A DNA stretch of 64,000 bases from NCBI GenBank assembly GCA_030949405.1, contig JAUZSN010000002.1, forward strand, positions 1,302,001 to 1,366,000, in the 5' to 3' direction. Positions within the stretch are counted from its first letter, which is position 1. Each line of letters starts with the position of its first letter. The position numbers were made by a program, and so were the translations under genes. The notes beneath the pieces were generated by a model, which worked only from the letters and a program-made list of their open reading frames with translations, was not told the origin of the DNA and made no database searches. The stretch comes from Methylococcales bacterium. GTDB lineage: Bacteria; Pseudomonadota; Gammaproteobacteria; Methylococcales; Methylomonadaceae. This document shows, piece after piece, positions 50,733 to 61,282 of this stretch.

Positions 50733-51155
50733 ATGTGGTTAAAAGCATTTCATTTAATTTTTATGGTCACGTGGTTTGCAGGTTTGTTTTATTTGCCCCG
50801 TTTATTTGTTTATCATGCCATGAGTGAAGATGAAACCAGTAATGAGCGTTTTAAGGTGATGGAAAGAAAACTGTTTTTTGGTATTATGACCCCCGGTCTG
50901 ATCGTGACCTTTATCTTTGGTTTTTGGATGCTGTTTGATTATGCGTGGGCAATGTATTCATCAATGGGGTGGTTACATTTAAAGTTGTTGTTATTGGCCG
51001 CACTGGTTATTTATCATTATTTTTGTTATTTATGGCTCAACGATTTTAAACATGATCGCAATCAACGCAGCCATGTTTTTTATCGCTGGGTTAATGAAAT
51101 CCCTGTCTTATTTTTAATCGGTCTTATTCTTTTAGCCGTAGTTAAGCCATTTTAA
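50733..51155 (+). CDS. hemJ: Protoporphyrinogen IX oxidase HemJ (CopD family)
   Basis: 140 residues with four membrane helices. HemJ oxidises protoporphyrinogen IX to protoporphyrin IX in haem synthesis. Family features are the N-terminal WLKAFHLIFMVTWFAGLFYLPRLF, with a conserved His (residue 7), and RWVNEIPVLFLIGLI at the C-terminus. A strong AGGAGG lies 8 nt upstream of the ATG. It is probably cotranscribed with crp. Confidence 0.9.
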   Translation: MWLKAFHLIFMVTWFAGLFYLPRLFVYHAMSEDETSNERFKVMERKLFFGIMTPGLIVTFIFGFWMLFDYAWAMYSSMGWLHLKLLLLAALVIYHYFCYLWLNDFKHDRNQRSHVFYRWVNEIPVLFLIGLILLAVVKPF

Positions 51156-51210
51156 GGTATTGTAGCCTTTATTTTCTAACCCTTGAAATGAAAAAAAATT
51201 CACCCTTGAA

Positions 51211-53090
51211 ATGAATACAACAACTAAAAATAAATTATGTCTCGTTTTAAGTTTAAGTCTTATTCCTTCCTTTGCTTCAGGTGAAGAAAGTATGACCGAC
51301 CTAATAGATATGGATTTGAGTGACTTAGAAGAGGTTATGGTTTCGGTTGCGACGAAAACAAATAAAAATATTAAAACTGTACCGTCGTCAGTCACCGTTT
51401 TTACCGCCGTTGAAATTCGTTCTATGGGCATAAAATCGGTTCAAGAATTATTGAATTTCGTTCCTGGGTTTCAAAGTACGCGTGAAAGTCGTGTGAACCA
51501 AGGCTCAATGGTTTCTGCGCGGGGGGCATCAACGCCTCAAACATCGTATAATATATTATTTATGTTAGATGGGCATCGGTTAAATGATGTTAGTAGCGGC
51601 GGAGCTATGATCGCTAACCGTTATCTTACTACAGCCAATATCAAACAAATTGAAGTTATTCGAGGGCCAGGTTCTGCTCTTTACGGCACCAATGCTTTTT
51701 CAGGGGTAGTTAATATTATTACTAAAGATCAGCCTGAAAAGAATAAAAACTATCAGTTTTTTTAGCGGGGGGAAATTTAGATAGTCATGAATTCCATGCC
51801 CAAGTTTCAAAACAAGAAAAAGACTGGGGCGTAAGTCTTTTTGGTCAGTATTATGATGATAATGGACAAAATTATGAGACAGTTGATGCCGATGAAATTG
51901 AAAAAGATCAAGAAATTTATGCAAAATTGCGTTGGCGTGATTTTCGATTAAATTTACGCTACTCAGAAGAACAGTTAAACGGGTTTTTTAATACAAAAAA
52001 TCAACAATCCGAAAATATACAACAAGAATCGGCTCATCTTGAATATGATCTGCTTACTTTAAAAGATTTAAACTTAACCTTACGCAGTAGTTTTCAGTAT
52101 ATTCGTCAAACGTCTTATGATATAAATAATCAACAGAGTTCACGTATTGAGGATAATGAATTTAATATCGGTCTTGATGGTCGTTACCAGTTGAATGAAG
52201 ATCATCTTTTGTTAGCCGGCATGGAGTGGCGTTATGCGACAGTAAAGGGAGATATACTTTCAGGTAAACGGGATGTTTTTGGGGTTTATATTCAAGATCA
52301 ATATCGATTTAATCAGCAATTAGAATTAACCCTTGGCTTACGGTATGACCATTATTCTGATGGTAATCAGGCGATTAACCCCCGTTTTTCCCTTGTTTAT
52401 ACCACTGATTTTAATTCAACCTTTAAACTGATGTATGGACAAGCCTTTCGCGCGCCTTCAATTCGACAAATCTCAAGAACACAGGGTTTAGGGGAGGCTG
52501 GGCTTAAATCAGAAGATATTAAAACCTTAGAGTTTGCTTGGCTACATACTTTCTTTAATAATTATCATACGTCATTAACTTATTTTCATAGCTGGAGTGA
52601 AAATAAGATTGATACGATTATTAACAGAAACCGACAACTTAGTGATTTTAAAAGGAAATTTACTAATATCGAAGGGACACTAAAAACCAGTGGAATAGAG
52701 TTTGAATTACAGGCACAAATTACGGATGAATTTTCGTTACGTTCTAGCTATACTTATCTTTTATCCACGGAAACAAACCCACGTCGAGTGGCTAAAAATA
52801 CGTTTTCTTTGATCGCGATGTACGAATATAACGATTTTAATATTAATTTAAACGGTTATTATCATAGCGAAATGGATCAAGAAACCTCGAATAAAATTAC
52901 AGAGCTGGATGATTATTGGCTGTTAAATGCCAATGTTCGTTATCAAATGACGAATTGGTTGGCCATTGTTAGCCAAGGGCATAACTTATTGAATGAGCAG
53001 TATTTTAGTTCAACCAAATTAGCGAATGAACCCAGTGGAATTCCCAACCGTGGGCGAACTTACTCAGTAGGCGTTGATGTTACTTTTTAA
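51211..53090 (+). pseudogene. TonB-dependent receptor, frameshifted
   Basis: The first frame (51211-51765) holds a signal peptide, the segment DLSDLEEVMVSVATKT and a plug domain (SVQELLNFVPGFQST, VIRGPGSALYGTNAFSGVVN). It stops after NYQFF. The beta-barrel continues two bases out of phase from about 51770 (SGGNLDSHEFHAQVSKQ) to 53090, ending SVGVDVTF. A T7 run and a G6 run at 51757-51773 each have one base more than needed; corrected, the protein is 625 residues. It converges on a hybrid kinase and YfiR gene, a known association. A 14-bp direct repeat ACCCTTGAAATGAA precedes the start. Ligand is unknown. Confidence 0.85.
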
Positions 53091-56045
53091 CTAAGACAGT
53101 GTTTTTGTTAAGCTTGTAATGAGTTGTGACGCTTTTTGATAATTAAATCCTTCAAGCTCTTGTTTAATGTCTTCTAACTGTGGGTAGATATTTTTTTTCT
53201 GTTTCGACTGCTCCATTAAACAATGAATAGTTTGAATGGCCGAAAAATCATAGCGTGAAACTTGTGTTCTAACTTCACGTAACTGTAATTTTAAATCTAA
53301 GTTCTCATTTTGTTTAGGCGGCGGTTTTTGAGTGTCTGCACTAGAAATTCGTTCAATTCCATCCATAAAATGTTTTACTTCATCCGCAAGCGTCTGTAAT
53401 TTTGTCGTATCCTCTACGGTTTCTTGTTCATTTAATAGCACCTCAATTTCAGCCGCAATGGTTGATAAGGCTGTTGCTCCTAAGTTAGCCCCAACGCCTT
53501 TGAGTGTATGCGCTTTTATTTTGGCCCCTTTAACATCATCATTTGCCAATTTTTGGGTTATATCATCAAAACTGTATTGGTGTTCTTTAATAAACATTTG
53601 CAACAGTTTAAGATAAAGCGTTCGATTTTGACCGACGCGTTCCATGCCACTTTGAAAGTTTATTCCTTTCATTTGCGGAAAGCCATCCGCATTATTTTTG
53701 AGATTAACCGTAGGTTGAGCAGTTTCAATGATTTCTGTTTTATGTAAATATTTAGCTAAAACTGTATATAAGGCGGTCGGGTCGATGGGTTTGGCGAGAT
53801 GATCGTTCATACCTGCTGAGAAACAACGTTCTTTATCGTCACTCATGGCATGAGCTGTCATCGCTACAATGGGTAACTTGTCCTTCGTTAAATGTTTACG
53901 GATGGCTCTACTTGCTTGATGACCATCCATAATAGGCATCTGTATATCCATTAAAACTAAATCAAATGATTGTTGAGCGGCAATTTCAACCGCTTCTCGA
54001 CCATTATTCGCTATGGTTACATTAACCCCTTTGTTTTCGAGTAACTCACAGGCTACTAATTGGTTGATTTCATTATCCTCAACCAACAACAAACGACTAT
54101 TAATTATTTTTTCAGGATTTAACAGTGAGCGATCACTTTCTAATGATTTAACCTTCAAACAGCTTTTTTGATTAACAGCGATACTAATAGCATCCACTAA
54201 GTTTTCAGCTTGTAACGGTTTATTAATAATATTATCTGAGGTTAAATGATAATCTTGGGCAATAATAGTCTCGTGCTCTGAGGCACTTGCGATAATGGCT
54301 ATTGCAACATGATCCCTAAATGATTTTTGAGAAAAGATAACCTGTTCGCTTGGAGAAATTGAATTCCAATTAATTAAAAATAAATCATAAGCATTGTTAG
54401 TCTCTAACTCATGAATAGCGGATGATAGCGAGTTTACAGGCGTTGTTGAAATATTTAACTCACCCAATAGATTATCAAATATTGTTTGATAGGTCGGGCT
54501 ATTATTAAGTAATAATACCCTAAGGTGTTCAACCGCTACTTTATAATCTGTTAAACGGTTAGGCAGGTATTTAGAGCTTTTATCTAAGGTTACGTTAAAA
54601 AAGAAACGACTTCCCTTGCCAACTTCGCTTTCAACCTGAACTTCCCCGCCCATTAAATTAATAAGCTTTTGGGTAATCGCTAATCCTAACCCCGTCCCCC
54701 CATATTTTCGGGTGGTTGAGGCATCGGCTTGCGAAAAGGAATTAAATAAGCGATCTTGATACTGTGTTTCAATACCGACCCCCGTATCGACCACAGAAAA
54801 AAGTAAGGTTATTTGTTGATTACTTTCTTCCACGATTTCTATCGAAACAATGATTTCCCCTTTTTCAGTAAACTTAATGGCATTACTAACTAGATTAATA
54901 ATGACTTGACCTAAGCGAAAATCATCGCCAATCAAATAATATTCTAATTTTAGGGGCGATTGTAAAATAAGCTCTAACCCTTTTTTATCGGTTTCACCTG
55001 TAAAAATTTTAAGCTTACTCATGAGGTCGCTTAAGCTAAATTCAATTTCATCTAGCTCAAGCTGCCCTGATTCTATTCGAGAAAAGTCGAGGGTATCATT
55101 AATAACATTTAACAACCAAGAGGCTGAGGTATCTACCGTTGTTAAATAATTACGTTGTTTATGGGTTAATTCGGTTTTTAAGGCAAAGCGATTCATATTA
55201 ATAATCGCATTCATCGGGGTGCGAATTTCATGGCTAATATTAGCGACAAATTCACTTTTTGCTTGATTAGCGGCTTCGGCTGTTAATAATGCTTTTTCTA
55301 AGGCTTCGGTCCGTTTTAATACTTTTTCTTCTAACGCTTCTTCATGGGATTGAATTTGCGACAACATTTCATTAAAGTTTTCAGTTAATCGCCCTACCTC
55401 ATCATCACCAAAAACCTCAGCACGCGTTTGATAATTTTTATTCGCGGTAACATTTTTTGCTGTACTGGCTAATTGGAGAATCGGTAAAACTATTTGTTTA
55501 ATAATCCGACCCGTCACGGAAAGCGTGAGTACTAAGCAAACGATGGCGATGAGGGTAATCACAGCCATATCTTTAAGTAATTCCAAGTAAAAATAATCCA
55601 GTTTAAATTGGATGCTAATTTCCCCATTGAGTTCTGACTCAATCTGTTCGAGTAAACTAGGCTTTTTATAGGTAAAAGGATAAGTCAGCGTTTTTTGCTG
55701 CGGCACAAAACTTAAGAAAAAAAAACTTTTTTCTTCAATCTGACCATAAATAGCATAATTCGGCGTATCTTTTATGGAAATAGAGGCGTATTGAATGATG
55801 TTATCTACTTTTAATGCATCAAGGGCTTCGGTTGCGGTTATGGTGTCATCAAAATAAATGGCTTCCTGTGAGTTTGCAACGATAATATCGGCCTGAATTT
55901 TTATTCTATCGGCTAATTTTGATTTATTATGCTGATAATCCATGATGGTTAACGTTATGACCATGATGAATAAAGCGGTGCTAACTGCGATAAAAATAAG
56001 TCGTTTAACTTTCGCTGTGATAGGTAAGTTATAGAAAATTAACAT
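53091..56045 (-). CDS. Hybrid sensor histidine kinase/response regulator with Hpt
   Basis: 984 residues: TM1 about 15-35, periplasmic sensor about 36-158, TM2 159-179, HAMP 180-233, HisKA with H272 ([12 protein letters not shown]), HATPase ([20 protein letters not shown]) to about 487, a degenerate receiver-like domain about 507-625 in which the phospho-Asp position is N559, a receiver about 650-768 with D700 ([10 protein letters not shown]), and an Hpt domain with H846 ([12 protein letters not shown]). This is a phosphorelay within one protein. It follows yfiR by 5 bp on the same strand and converges end to end with the TonB receptor. Confidence 0.93.
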   Translation of the reverse strand: MLIFYNLPITAKVKRLIFIAVSTALFIMVITLTIMDYQHNKSKLADRIKIQADIIVANSQEAIYFDDTITATEALDALKVDNIIQYASISIKDTPNYAIYGQIEEKSFFFLSFVPQQKTLTYPFTYKKPSLLEQIESELNGEISIQFKLDYFYLELLKDMAVITLIAIVCLVLTLSVTGRIIKQIVLPILQLASTAKNVTANKNYQTRAEVFGDDEVGRLTENFNEMLSQIQSHEEALEEKVLKRTEALEKALLTAEAANQAKSEFVANISHEIRTPMNAIINMNRFALKTELTHKQRNYLTTVDTSASWLLNVINDTLDFSRIESGQLELDEIEFSLSDLMSKLKIFTGETDKKGLELILQSPLKLEYYLIGDDFRLGQVIINLVSNAIKFTEKGEIIVSIEIVEESNQQITLLFSVVDTGVGIETQYQDRLFNSFSQADASTTRKYGGTGLGLAITQKLINLMGGEVQVESEVGKGSRFFFNVTLDKSSKYLPNRLTDYKVAVEHLRVLLLNNSPTYQTIFDNLLGELNISTTPVNSLSSAIHELETNNAYDLFLINWNSISPSEQVIFSQKSFRDHVAIAIIASASEHETIIAQDYHLTSDNIINKPLQAENLVDAISIAVNQKSCLKVKSLESDRSLLNPEKIINSRLLLVEDNEINQLVACELLENKGVNVTIANNGREAVEIAAQQSFDLVLMDIQMPIMDGHQASRAIRKHLTKDKLPIVAMTAHAMSDDKERCFSAGMNDHLAKPIDPTALYTVLAKYLHKTEIIETAQPTVNLKNNADGFPQMKGINFQSGMERVGQNRTLYLKLLQMFIKEHQYSFDDITQKLANDDVKGAKIKAHTLKGVGANLGATALSTIAAEIEVLLNEQETVEDTTKLQTLADEVKHFMDGIERISSADTQKPPPKQNENLDLKLQLREVRTQVSRYDFSAIQTIHCLMEQSKQKKNIYPQLEDIKQELEGFNYQKASQLITSLTKTLS

Positions 56046-56050
56046 AAGCT

Positions 56051-56572
56051 CTAGGGTTTCATTAAACGTAATAATTTAGAACTCATATTAAGTTCTGTTT
56101 TTCGCATGGATTCTAAGTTAACTTGCATTTTTACTTTATCATTTTCAACGTAATAACGAATAATTCCACCATAATTTTCGGTAAAACCGACTTCACTACT
56201 AATGGTTAGAACCGCATGTTTTTCAAGTTCAGATTTATATTTTTCAAACAGAGAAATTTCGGAGGCACTGACGTAAAAAACATCACATTTCAGCAGTTGT
56301 TCAGGTGATAAATTATATTGAATTTTAAGGGGTCTTTTCTTAATTAAGTGGTTTTCGATTTCTTTTAGTTTTTTACTAATTTCCTCAGCTTTGTTAATAC
56401 AGATAGAAAAAGTATCAACAGAAGGTTTTTTTAACCATGTGGTTAATTGGCTAATATGCACTAAATAAATAGCTTTTAATTTTTCTTCTGAGGCTATTTT
56501 AGGTTTTGATGCGTAACTCTGAGCAGAAATGAATCCACTGATGAGCCCACAAAAAATAATAAAAACTTTCAC
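56051..56572 (-). CDS. YfiR family periplasmic protein (DUF4154)
   Basis: 173 residues starting at GTG (56572-56570), with a signal peptide (to about residue 21, YASKP). The body matches YfiR/DUF4154: [34 protein letters not shown] and [20 protein letters not shown]. YfiR proteins are periplasmic regulators that act on a membrane partner. The downstream hybrid kinase, 5 bp away, is the obvious candidate partner, replacing the diguanylate cyclase YfiN found in pseudomonads. Confidence 0.85.
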   Translation of the reverse strand: MKVFIIFCGLISGFISAQSYASKPKIASEEKLKAIYLVHISQLTTWLKKPSVDTFSICINKAEEISKKLKEIENHLIKKRPLKIQYNLSPEQLLKCDVFYVSASEISLFEKYKSELEKHAVLTISSEVGFTENYGGIIRYYVENDKVKMQVNLESMRKTELNMSSKLLRLMKP

Positions 56573-57507
56573 TATTTTACTCTACCAAAGTTATATTTTG
56601 ATTTTTTATTACGTATTTAAGCATGTACATTAGGTAATGTTGAAATATCATGACACAAAAATAAAAATTAGGATGATTTAATTATTGTTTTTATTTTAAA
56701 CTCAATGGGTTGCAAGAGGTTTGAAGCATGTTTAATAGTCTTACAAATAAATACAAAAATATTGCTTTACGGCTTAATTTATTTACGACCTAAATTTAAA
56801 GCGACTGTAAGCATGGCAAAGACTTCGCGTTAAACACGTAAATTCTTCACAACAATATCATAGGTTTTAAATATTACGCTGACTAGTTCTAGAACGAATA
56901 TCCTTAATTTAGGCTGGGGGAGACAATGTATTTATCCAACGCCATCCTTAACCTCATATTAACGAATATTTATTGTGTATTCTGAACGCGCTTGCATTAT
57001 AGCTTTTTTGTTGGCTAACAGCAATTCTCCTTCATGAAAGCCCCCTAAAAATTTATCATAAAAAATATTTTTTCACATAACACTTTGTTATTGCTTACCT
57101 TATAGCAAACAACTCTAACGAATGTTTTTAAGTAAGTAGGGTCACAAGCAATATCTAAGTCTTGTAAATTATGAGTATTATAAAAAGGGAAAATTTTAAT
57201 TAATCTTAAATTTGGAAGGCTATTTAAGCATTTTTAAAAATTAAATTCCTTAAAAACAAGACCTCTATTATTACTATTTTAACGCGGTATACACGATAAA
57301 AAAAATCACTATGAATTAGTTTAAAACAACAATAAATCCTTGTTTTATAGTATAAATAAGCTATTCAGCTTAAGATTAAAGGTCTCTTGGTAACCATTTA
57401 AAATGGCTTTCTTATAAACACCTAACGATAAAAAAATAAGTTTAAGGTTTACTAAACCTTGCTTATATGAAAAAAGTCACTTATAATTATCTGCTTTATT
57501 AAAGTAT
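56573..57507. other. Long gene-free stretch upstream of tRNA-Leu
   Basis: 935 bp of A+T-rich DNA with no reading frame that resembles a gene on either strand, no recognised RNA family and no clear repeat. It must contain the tRNA promoter and the promoter of yfiR. A short non-coding RNA cannot be excluded by eye. Confidence 0.5.
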
Positions 57508-57592
57508 GCGAGCGTGGCGGAATTGGTAGACGCGCTGGTTTTAGGTACCAGTATCTTATGATGTGAGAGTTCAAGTCTCTCCGCTCGCACCA
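57508..57592 (+). tRNA. tRNA-Leu (anticodon UAG)
   Basis: 85 nt including an encoded CCA. The acceptor stem GCGAGCG/CGCTCGC is perfect. The anticodon arm CTGGT-TTTAGGT-ACCAG places TAG at positions 34-36. A long variable arm (class II, as in tRNA-Leu) precedes the T-arm GAGAGTTCAAGTCTCTC. It lies immediately before tig-clpP-clpX. Confidence 0.95.
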
Positions 57593-57679
57593 CTTTACTC
57601 CCCATTGTTATTAGCATAATCACCGTTAATCACCCATTTCATAAGCCCATTTCCTATCTATTTTATTTGAGGTAAACTC

Positions 57680-59002
57680 ATGCAAGTTTCTGTCGAACAG
57701 ACATCAGAATTAAGCCGAACTATGACTGTTAGTATCCCAGAAGAAGTCATTCAAGAGAAAGTGGATGTACGCTTAAAGTCATTGAAAAATGAGGTTCGCA
57801 TTGATGGCTTTCGTCCTGGAAAAGTCCCTAAAGGTCTTATTAAAAAAAGATACAGTTCACGCGTTAGAGGGGAAATTGCAGGAGATATTATTCAATCCAG
57901 TTATTATGAAGCGTTACAACAAGAAAGCTTAACCCCTGTTGATATGCCAACTATTAAGCCTATTGTGCAAGAAACAGGATTGGCTTATACCGCTGAATTT
58001 GAAGTTTATCCCACTATTTCATTAGAGGGTCTGACCGAAATTGAAGCTAAGCGTCCTATTTCGTCAATAAGCGATGCTGATTTTGATGAAATGTTATTGA
58101 AATTAAGAAAGCATAAAGTTGTTTGGGCCATAGTTGAGCGTGCGGCTCAAGATCAAGATCGTGTTACTGTAAATTTTACAGGAACCTGTGAAGATGAAAG
58201 CTTTACCGACGGTACGGTTGAAAACTTTGAAGTGGAAATAGGCAGTAATAGTATGATTCCAGGTTTTGAAGCGGCGTTGTTGTCGTTAGAGACAGGAAAT
58301 CATAAACAGGTTGAACTCACTTTCCCAACAGAATATACCGCTAAACCTGAACTTGCAGGCAAACTGGCTAGTTTTGAAGTCGATGTTGTCAAAATTGAAG
58401 CGCCTCAGTTACCTGAAATTAATGAAGATTTTGTGCAAGAGTATGGGATTGATAGTGGCGATATAGACGCTTTTTATACGGATGTTAAAGCGAATATGGA
58501 AAATGAACTAAAAAAAGCATTAACAGGGGTCTTAAAAACATCTGTTTTAAGCGCGGTGTATACAAATACCGAGATTACGCTTCCTAATGCACTGGTTCAA
58601 CGCGAAATAAAAGAGATTATGGGGCCTTATGTTGAGAATTTAAAAAAACAAAACATAGCCTTAGAGGACTTAAATTTACCGAAGGATGTTTTTGAAGAAG
58701 AAGCTAAACGTCGTATCGGACTCGGATTGATTTTAAGTGAAATTATAGAACAAAATGAATTGGTTGTTAGTAGTGAAAATCTTCGGAAAGAAGTTACTAA
58801 CTTGGCGAAAAGCTATGATTCGCCTGATGAAGTCTTAGCGTGGTATTACGAAGATCAATCGCGTTTAGATGAAGTGAAACAAAGGCTGTTAGAAGAGCAA
58901 ACAGTTCAGTGGTTAACAGGAAAAATCGTTTTGACGGATGAGTTGTATAAATTTAACGATTTAGTTAATAAGTTTCATCAGCAGAGCCAACAACGAGGTT
59001 AA
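57680..59002 (+). CDS. tig: Trigger factor
   Basis: 440 residues. Ribosome-associated chaperone and prolyl isomerase. The N-terminal ribosome-binding signature is visible in [16 protein letters not shown] (residues 44-59). An FKBP-type domain (about 155-240, [17 protein letters not shown]) and a C-terminal helical domain follow. GAGGT lies 7 nt before the ATG. clpP starts 1 bp after its stop. Confidence 0.96.
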   Translation: MQVSVEQTSELSRTMTVSIPEEVIQEKVDVRLKSLKNEVRIDGFRPGKVPKGLIKKRYSSRVRGEIAGDIIQSSYYEALQQESLTPVDMPTIKPIVQETGLAYTAEFEVYPTISLEGLTEIEAKRPISSISDADFDEMLLKLRKHKVVWAIVERAAQDQDRVTVNFTGTCEDESFTDGTVENFEVEIGSNSMIPGFEAALLSLETGNHKQVELTFPTEYTAKPELAGKLASFEVDVVKIEAPQLPEINEDFVQEYGIDSGDIDAFYTDVKANMENELKKALTGVLKTSVLSAVYTNTEITLPNALVQREIKEIMGPYVENLKKQNIALEDLNLPKDVFEEEAKRRIGLGLILSEIIEQNELVVSSENLRKEVTNLAKSYDSPDEVLAWYYEDQSRLDEVKQRLLEEQTVQWLTGKIVLTDELYKFNDLVNKFHQQSQQRG

Positions 59003-59003
59003 T

Positions 59004-59648
59004 ATGTATCAAACAACAAGCCCCCATTCAATGATAACCCCCGAAGCTGCGGGTGGTCTGGTCCCCATGGTGATTGAGCAAACGGCGCGAGGGGAGCGTT
59101 CTTATGATATTTATTCAAGACTATTAAAAGAACGTATCATTTTTTTAGTCGGGCAAGTTGAAGATTATATGGCCAACTTAATTGTTGCCCAGCTTTTGTT
59201 TTTAGAATCTGAAGACCCTGATAAAGAAATACATTTGTATATTAATTCACCGGGTGGCTCAGTAACCGCTGGGATGTCAATTTATGATACCATGCAATTT
59301 ATTAAGCCTGATGTAAGTACTTTGTGTATTGGCCAAGCCGCCAGCATGGGGGCTTTATTATTAGCGGGAGGGGCGGCGGAAAAACGTTTTTGTTTGCCTC
59401 ATTCAAGAATGATGATTCATCAACCGTTAGGGGGCTTTCAAGGTCAAGCGTCTGATATTGACATTCATGCTCGAGAAATTTTGTTGATTCGTGAAAAATT
59501 AAATAATATTCTTGCCTTTCATACGGGTCAGGATGTCAAAACCATTGCAAAAGATACGGATAGAGATAATTTTCTAAGTGCTGAAGCCTCTGTAGACTAT
59601 GGGTTAATTGATAAAGTATTATCAAATCGACCTAGTATTAATGTTTAA
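59004..59648 (+). CDS. clpP: ATP-dependent Clp protease proteolytic subunit
   Basis: 214 residues, a serine peptidase forming the 14-mer degradation chamber with ClpX/ClpA. Catalytic triad: S114 in [10 protein letters not shown]139 in [10 protein letters not shown], and D188 in TDRDNF. The N-terminal propeptide region (about 1-15) is of usual length. Its ribosome site overlaps the end of tig. clpX follows after a 250-bp gap with its own probable promoter. Confidence 0.97.
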   Translation: MYQTTSPHSMITPEAAGGLVPMVIEQTARGERSYDIYSRLLKERIIFLVGQVEDYMANLIVAQLLFLESEDPDKEIHLYINSPGGSVTAGMSIYDTMQFIKPDVSTLCIGQAASMGALLLAGGAAEKRFCLPHSRMMIHQPLGGFQGQASDIDIHAREILLIREKLNNILAFHTGQDVKTIAKDTDRDNFLSAEASVDYGLIDKVLSNRPSINV

Positions 59649-59750
59649 TTTATTTAGACTAATCCTTTAATAACACCCGAAATTTTATTGTAAAGAGTCA
59701 AAGCTGGGTTAACTTATTTTGCAAACGAAACGAAACCAAGCTAACCTAGT

Positions 59751-59777
59751 CTACAAAATTACTTTTTGATTTTGTAG
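59751..59777. terminator. Hairpin between clpP and clpX
   Basis: CTACAAAAT (59751-59759) and ATTTTGTAG (59769-59777) form a perfect 9-bp stem around a T-rich 9-nt loop. No T-run follows, so it may be an RNA-processing or attenuation hairpin rather than a strong terminator. Confidence 0.4.
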
Positions 59778-59813
59778 GCGACTTTCGGACATTATTAATC
59801 GCTTATTCCTTAG
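59777..59813. repeat. Dispersed intergenic repeat, copy 2
   Basis: GGCGACTTTCGGACATTATT followed by AATCGCTTATTCCTTAG; most positions match 44818-44855. It lies between clpP and clpX. Confidence 0.55.
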
Positions 59814-59898
59814 CCGATACGATTTATTTAATTTAATAGATTATGATTTTGTGTTACGGTACTAAAAATGTGTAGCCTAATAGCTTGGAGACTTGTTT

Positions 59899-61167
59899 AT
59901 GAGTAGTGACGATAAACTACTGTATTGCTCTTTTTGTGGTAAAAGTCAAAATGAAGTAAAGAAATTGATTGCAGGCCCCTCGGTTCATGTCTGTGATGAG
60001 TGCGTTGAGCTTTGTAATGATATTATTAAAGATGATGCTGAACAAGAAAAATTAGCGGCATCTGAGGTCGTTCCTGAGGCTTTACCGAAGCCCAAAGAAA
60101 TAAAAGCGACTCTAGATCAATATGTCATTGGTCAAGATGCTGCAAAAAGAAATTTATCCGTTGCTGTTTATAATCATTATAAACGTTTGCGTAGTCAGTC
60201 CAATAAAGATGATGTTGAGCTCGGTAAAAGTAATATTTTATTGATCGGGCCGACAGGGTCAGGAAAAACCTTATTAGCTGAAACGTTGGCGCGACTGTTA
60301 GATGTTCCTTTTACCATTGCCGATGCAACCACCCTTACGGAAGCGGGTTATGTCGGTGAAGATGTTGAAAACATTATTCAGAAGATTCTGCAAAAATGTG
60401 ACTATAACGTTGAAAAAGCAGAAACGGGGATTATCTATATTGACGAAATTGATAAAATCACCCGAAAATCTGAAAACCTCTCCATTACTCGTGATGTTTC
60501 GGGTGAAGGCGTGCAGCAAGCATTATTAAAATTAATTGAAGGAACCATTGCCTCGATTCCTCCTCAAGGAGGACGCAAACATCCTCAGCAAGATTTTTTA
60601 CGGGTTGATACCGCAAATATTTTGTTTATTGTGGGTGGAGCCTTTTCAGGCTTAGATAAAATAATTCAAAATCGTTCCGTAAAAAGTGGGATTGGTTTTG
60701 GTGCTGAGGTTCAATCTAAAAATGAAACTAAAAATGTAGGCGAATTATTTGCTGAAGTTGAAGCGGAAGATTTAATAAAATACGGATTAATTCCCGAGTT
60801 TGTAGGACGTTTACCCGTCGTTGCAACACTTGAAGATCTTGATGAGGCCGCCTTAATTCAAATTTTAACGCAGCCTAAAAATGCCCTGATCAAACAATAT
60901 CAGCATTTATTTTCAATGGAAGGCGCGGAGCTTGAGTTTAGAGAAGACTCTTTAATCGCTATTGCGCGTAAAGCGATGGAAAGAAAAACAGGGGCTCGAG
61001 GATTAAGAACCATTGTTGAAAATGTATTACTTGATAGTATGTATGAATTACCCACAGCTGATGGTATTACAAAAGTTGTGGTTGATGAAGGAGCGGTTTT
61101 AGGTGACAATGAACCTCTATTTGTTTACGAACAAGCCGAACGAAAAATAGCATCGGGTGAAAACTAG
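59899..61167 (+). CDS. clpX: ATP-dependent Clp protease ATPase subunit ClpX
   Basis: 422 residues from the ATG at 59899, which has GGAG 8 nt upstream; a TTG two codons earlier is less likely. Zinc-binding domain with C10, C13, C32 and C35, Walker A GPTGSGKT, Walker [10 protein letters not shown], sensor and GFGAEV region (ClpP-contact type loop), and arginine finger area EFVGRLPV. It unfolds substrates for ClpP. A strong terminator follows. Confidence 0.97.
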   Translation: MSSDDKLLYCSFCGKSQNEVKKLIAGPSVHVCDECVELCNDIIKDDAEQEKLAASEVVPEALPKPKEIKATLDQYVIGQDAAKRNLSVAVYNHYKRLRSQSNKDDVELGKSNILLIGPTGSGKTLLAETLARLLDVPFTIADATTLTEAGYVGEDVENIIQKILQKCDYNVEKAETGIIYIDEIDKITRKSENLSITRDVSGEGVQQALLKLIEGTIASIPPQGGRKHPQQDFLRVDTANILFIVGGAFSGLDKIIQNRSVKSGIGFGAEVQSKNETKNVGELFAEVEAEDLIKYGLIPEFVGRLPVVATLEDLDEAALIQILTQPKNALIKQYQHLFSMEGAELEFREDSLIAIARKAMERKTGARGLRTIVENVLLDSMYELPTADGITKVVVDEGAVLGDNEPLFVYEQAERKIASGEN

Positions 61168-61188
61168 TTTTTTTACCCCAATGAACGT

Positions 61189-61229
61189 AAAAAACGGGAA
61201 CTTTGGCTAACAAAGTTCCCGTTTTTTTT
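61189..61229 (+). terminator. Rho-independent terminator after clpX
   Basis: AAACGGGAACTTTG / CAAAGTTCCCGTTT with a 5-nt loop (GCTAA), followed by a T-run. It begins about 22 bp after the clpX stop. Confidence 0.92.
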
Positions 61230-61282
61230 GTAACGTCTTTTATATTTAATCGTCATATTGAAATAACAGGTCATTAAACCTT

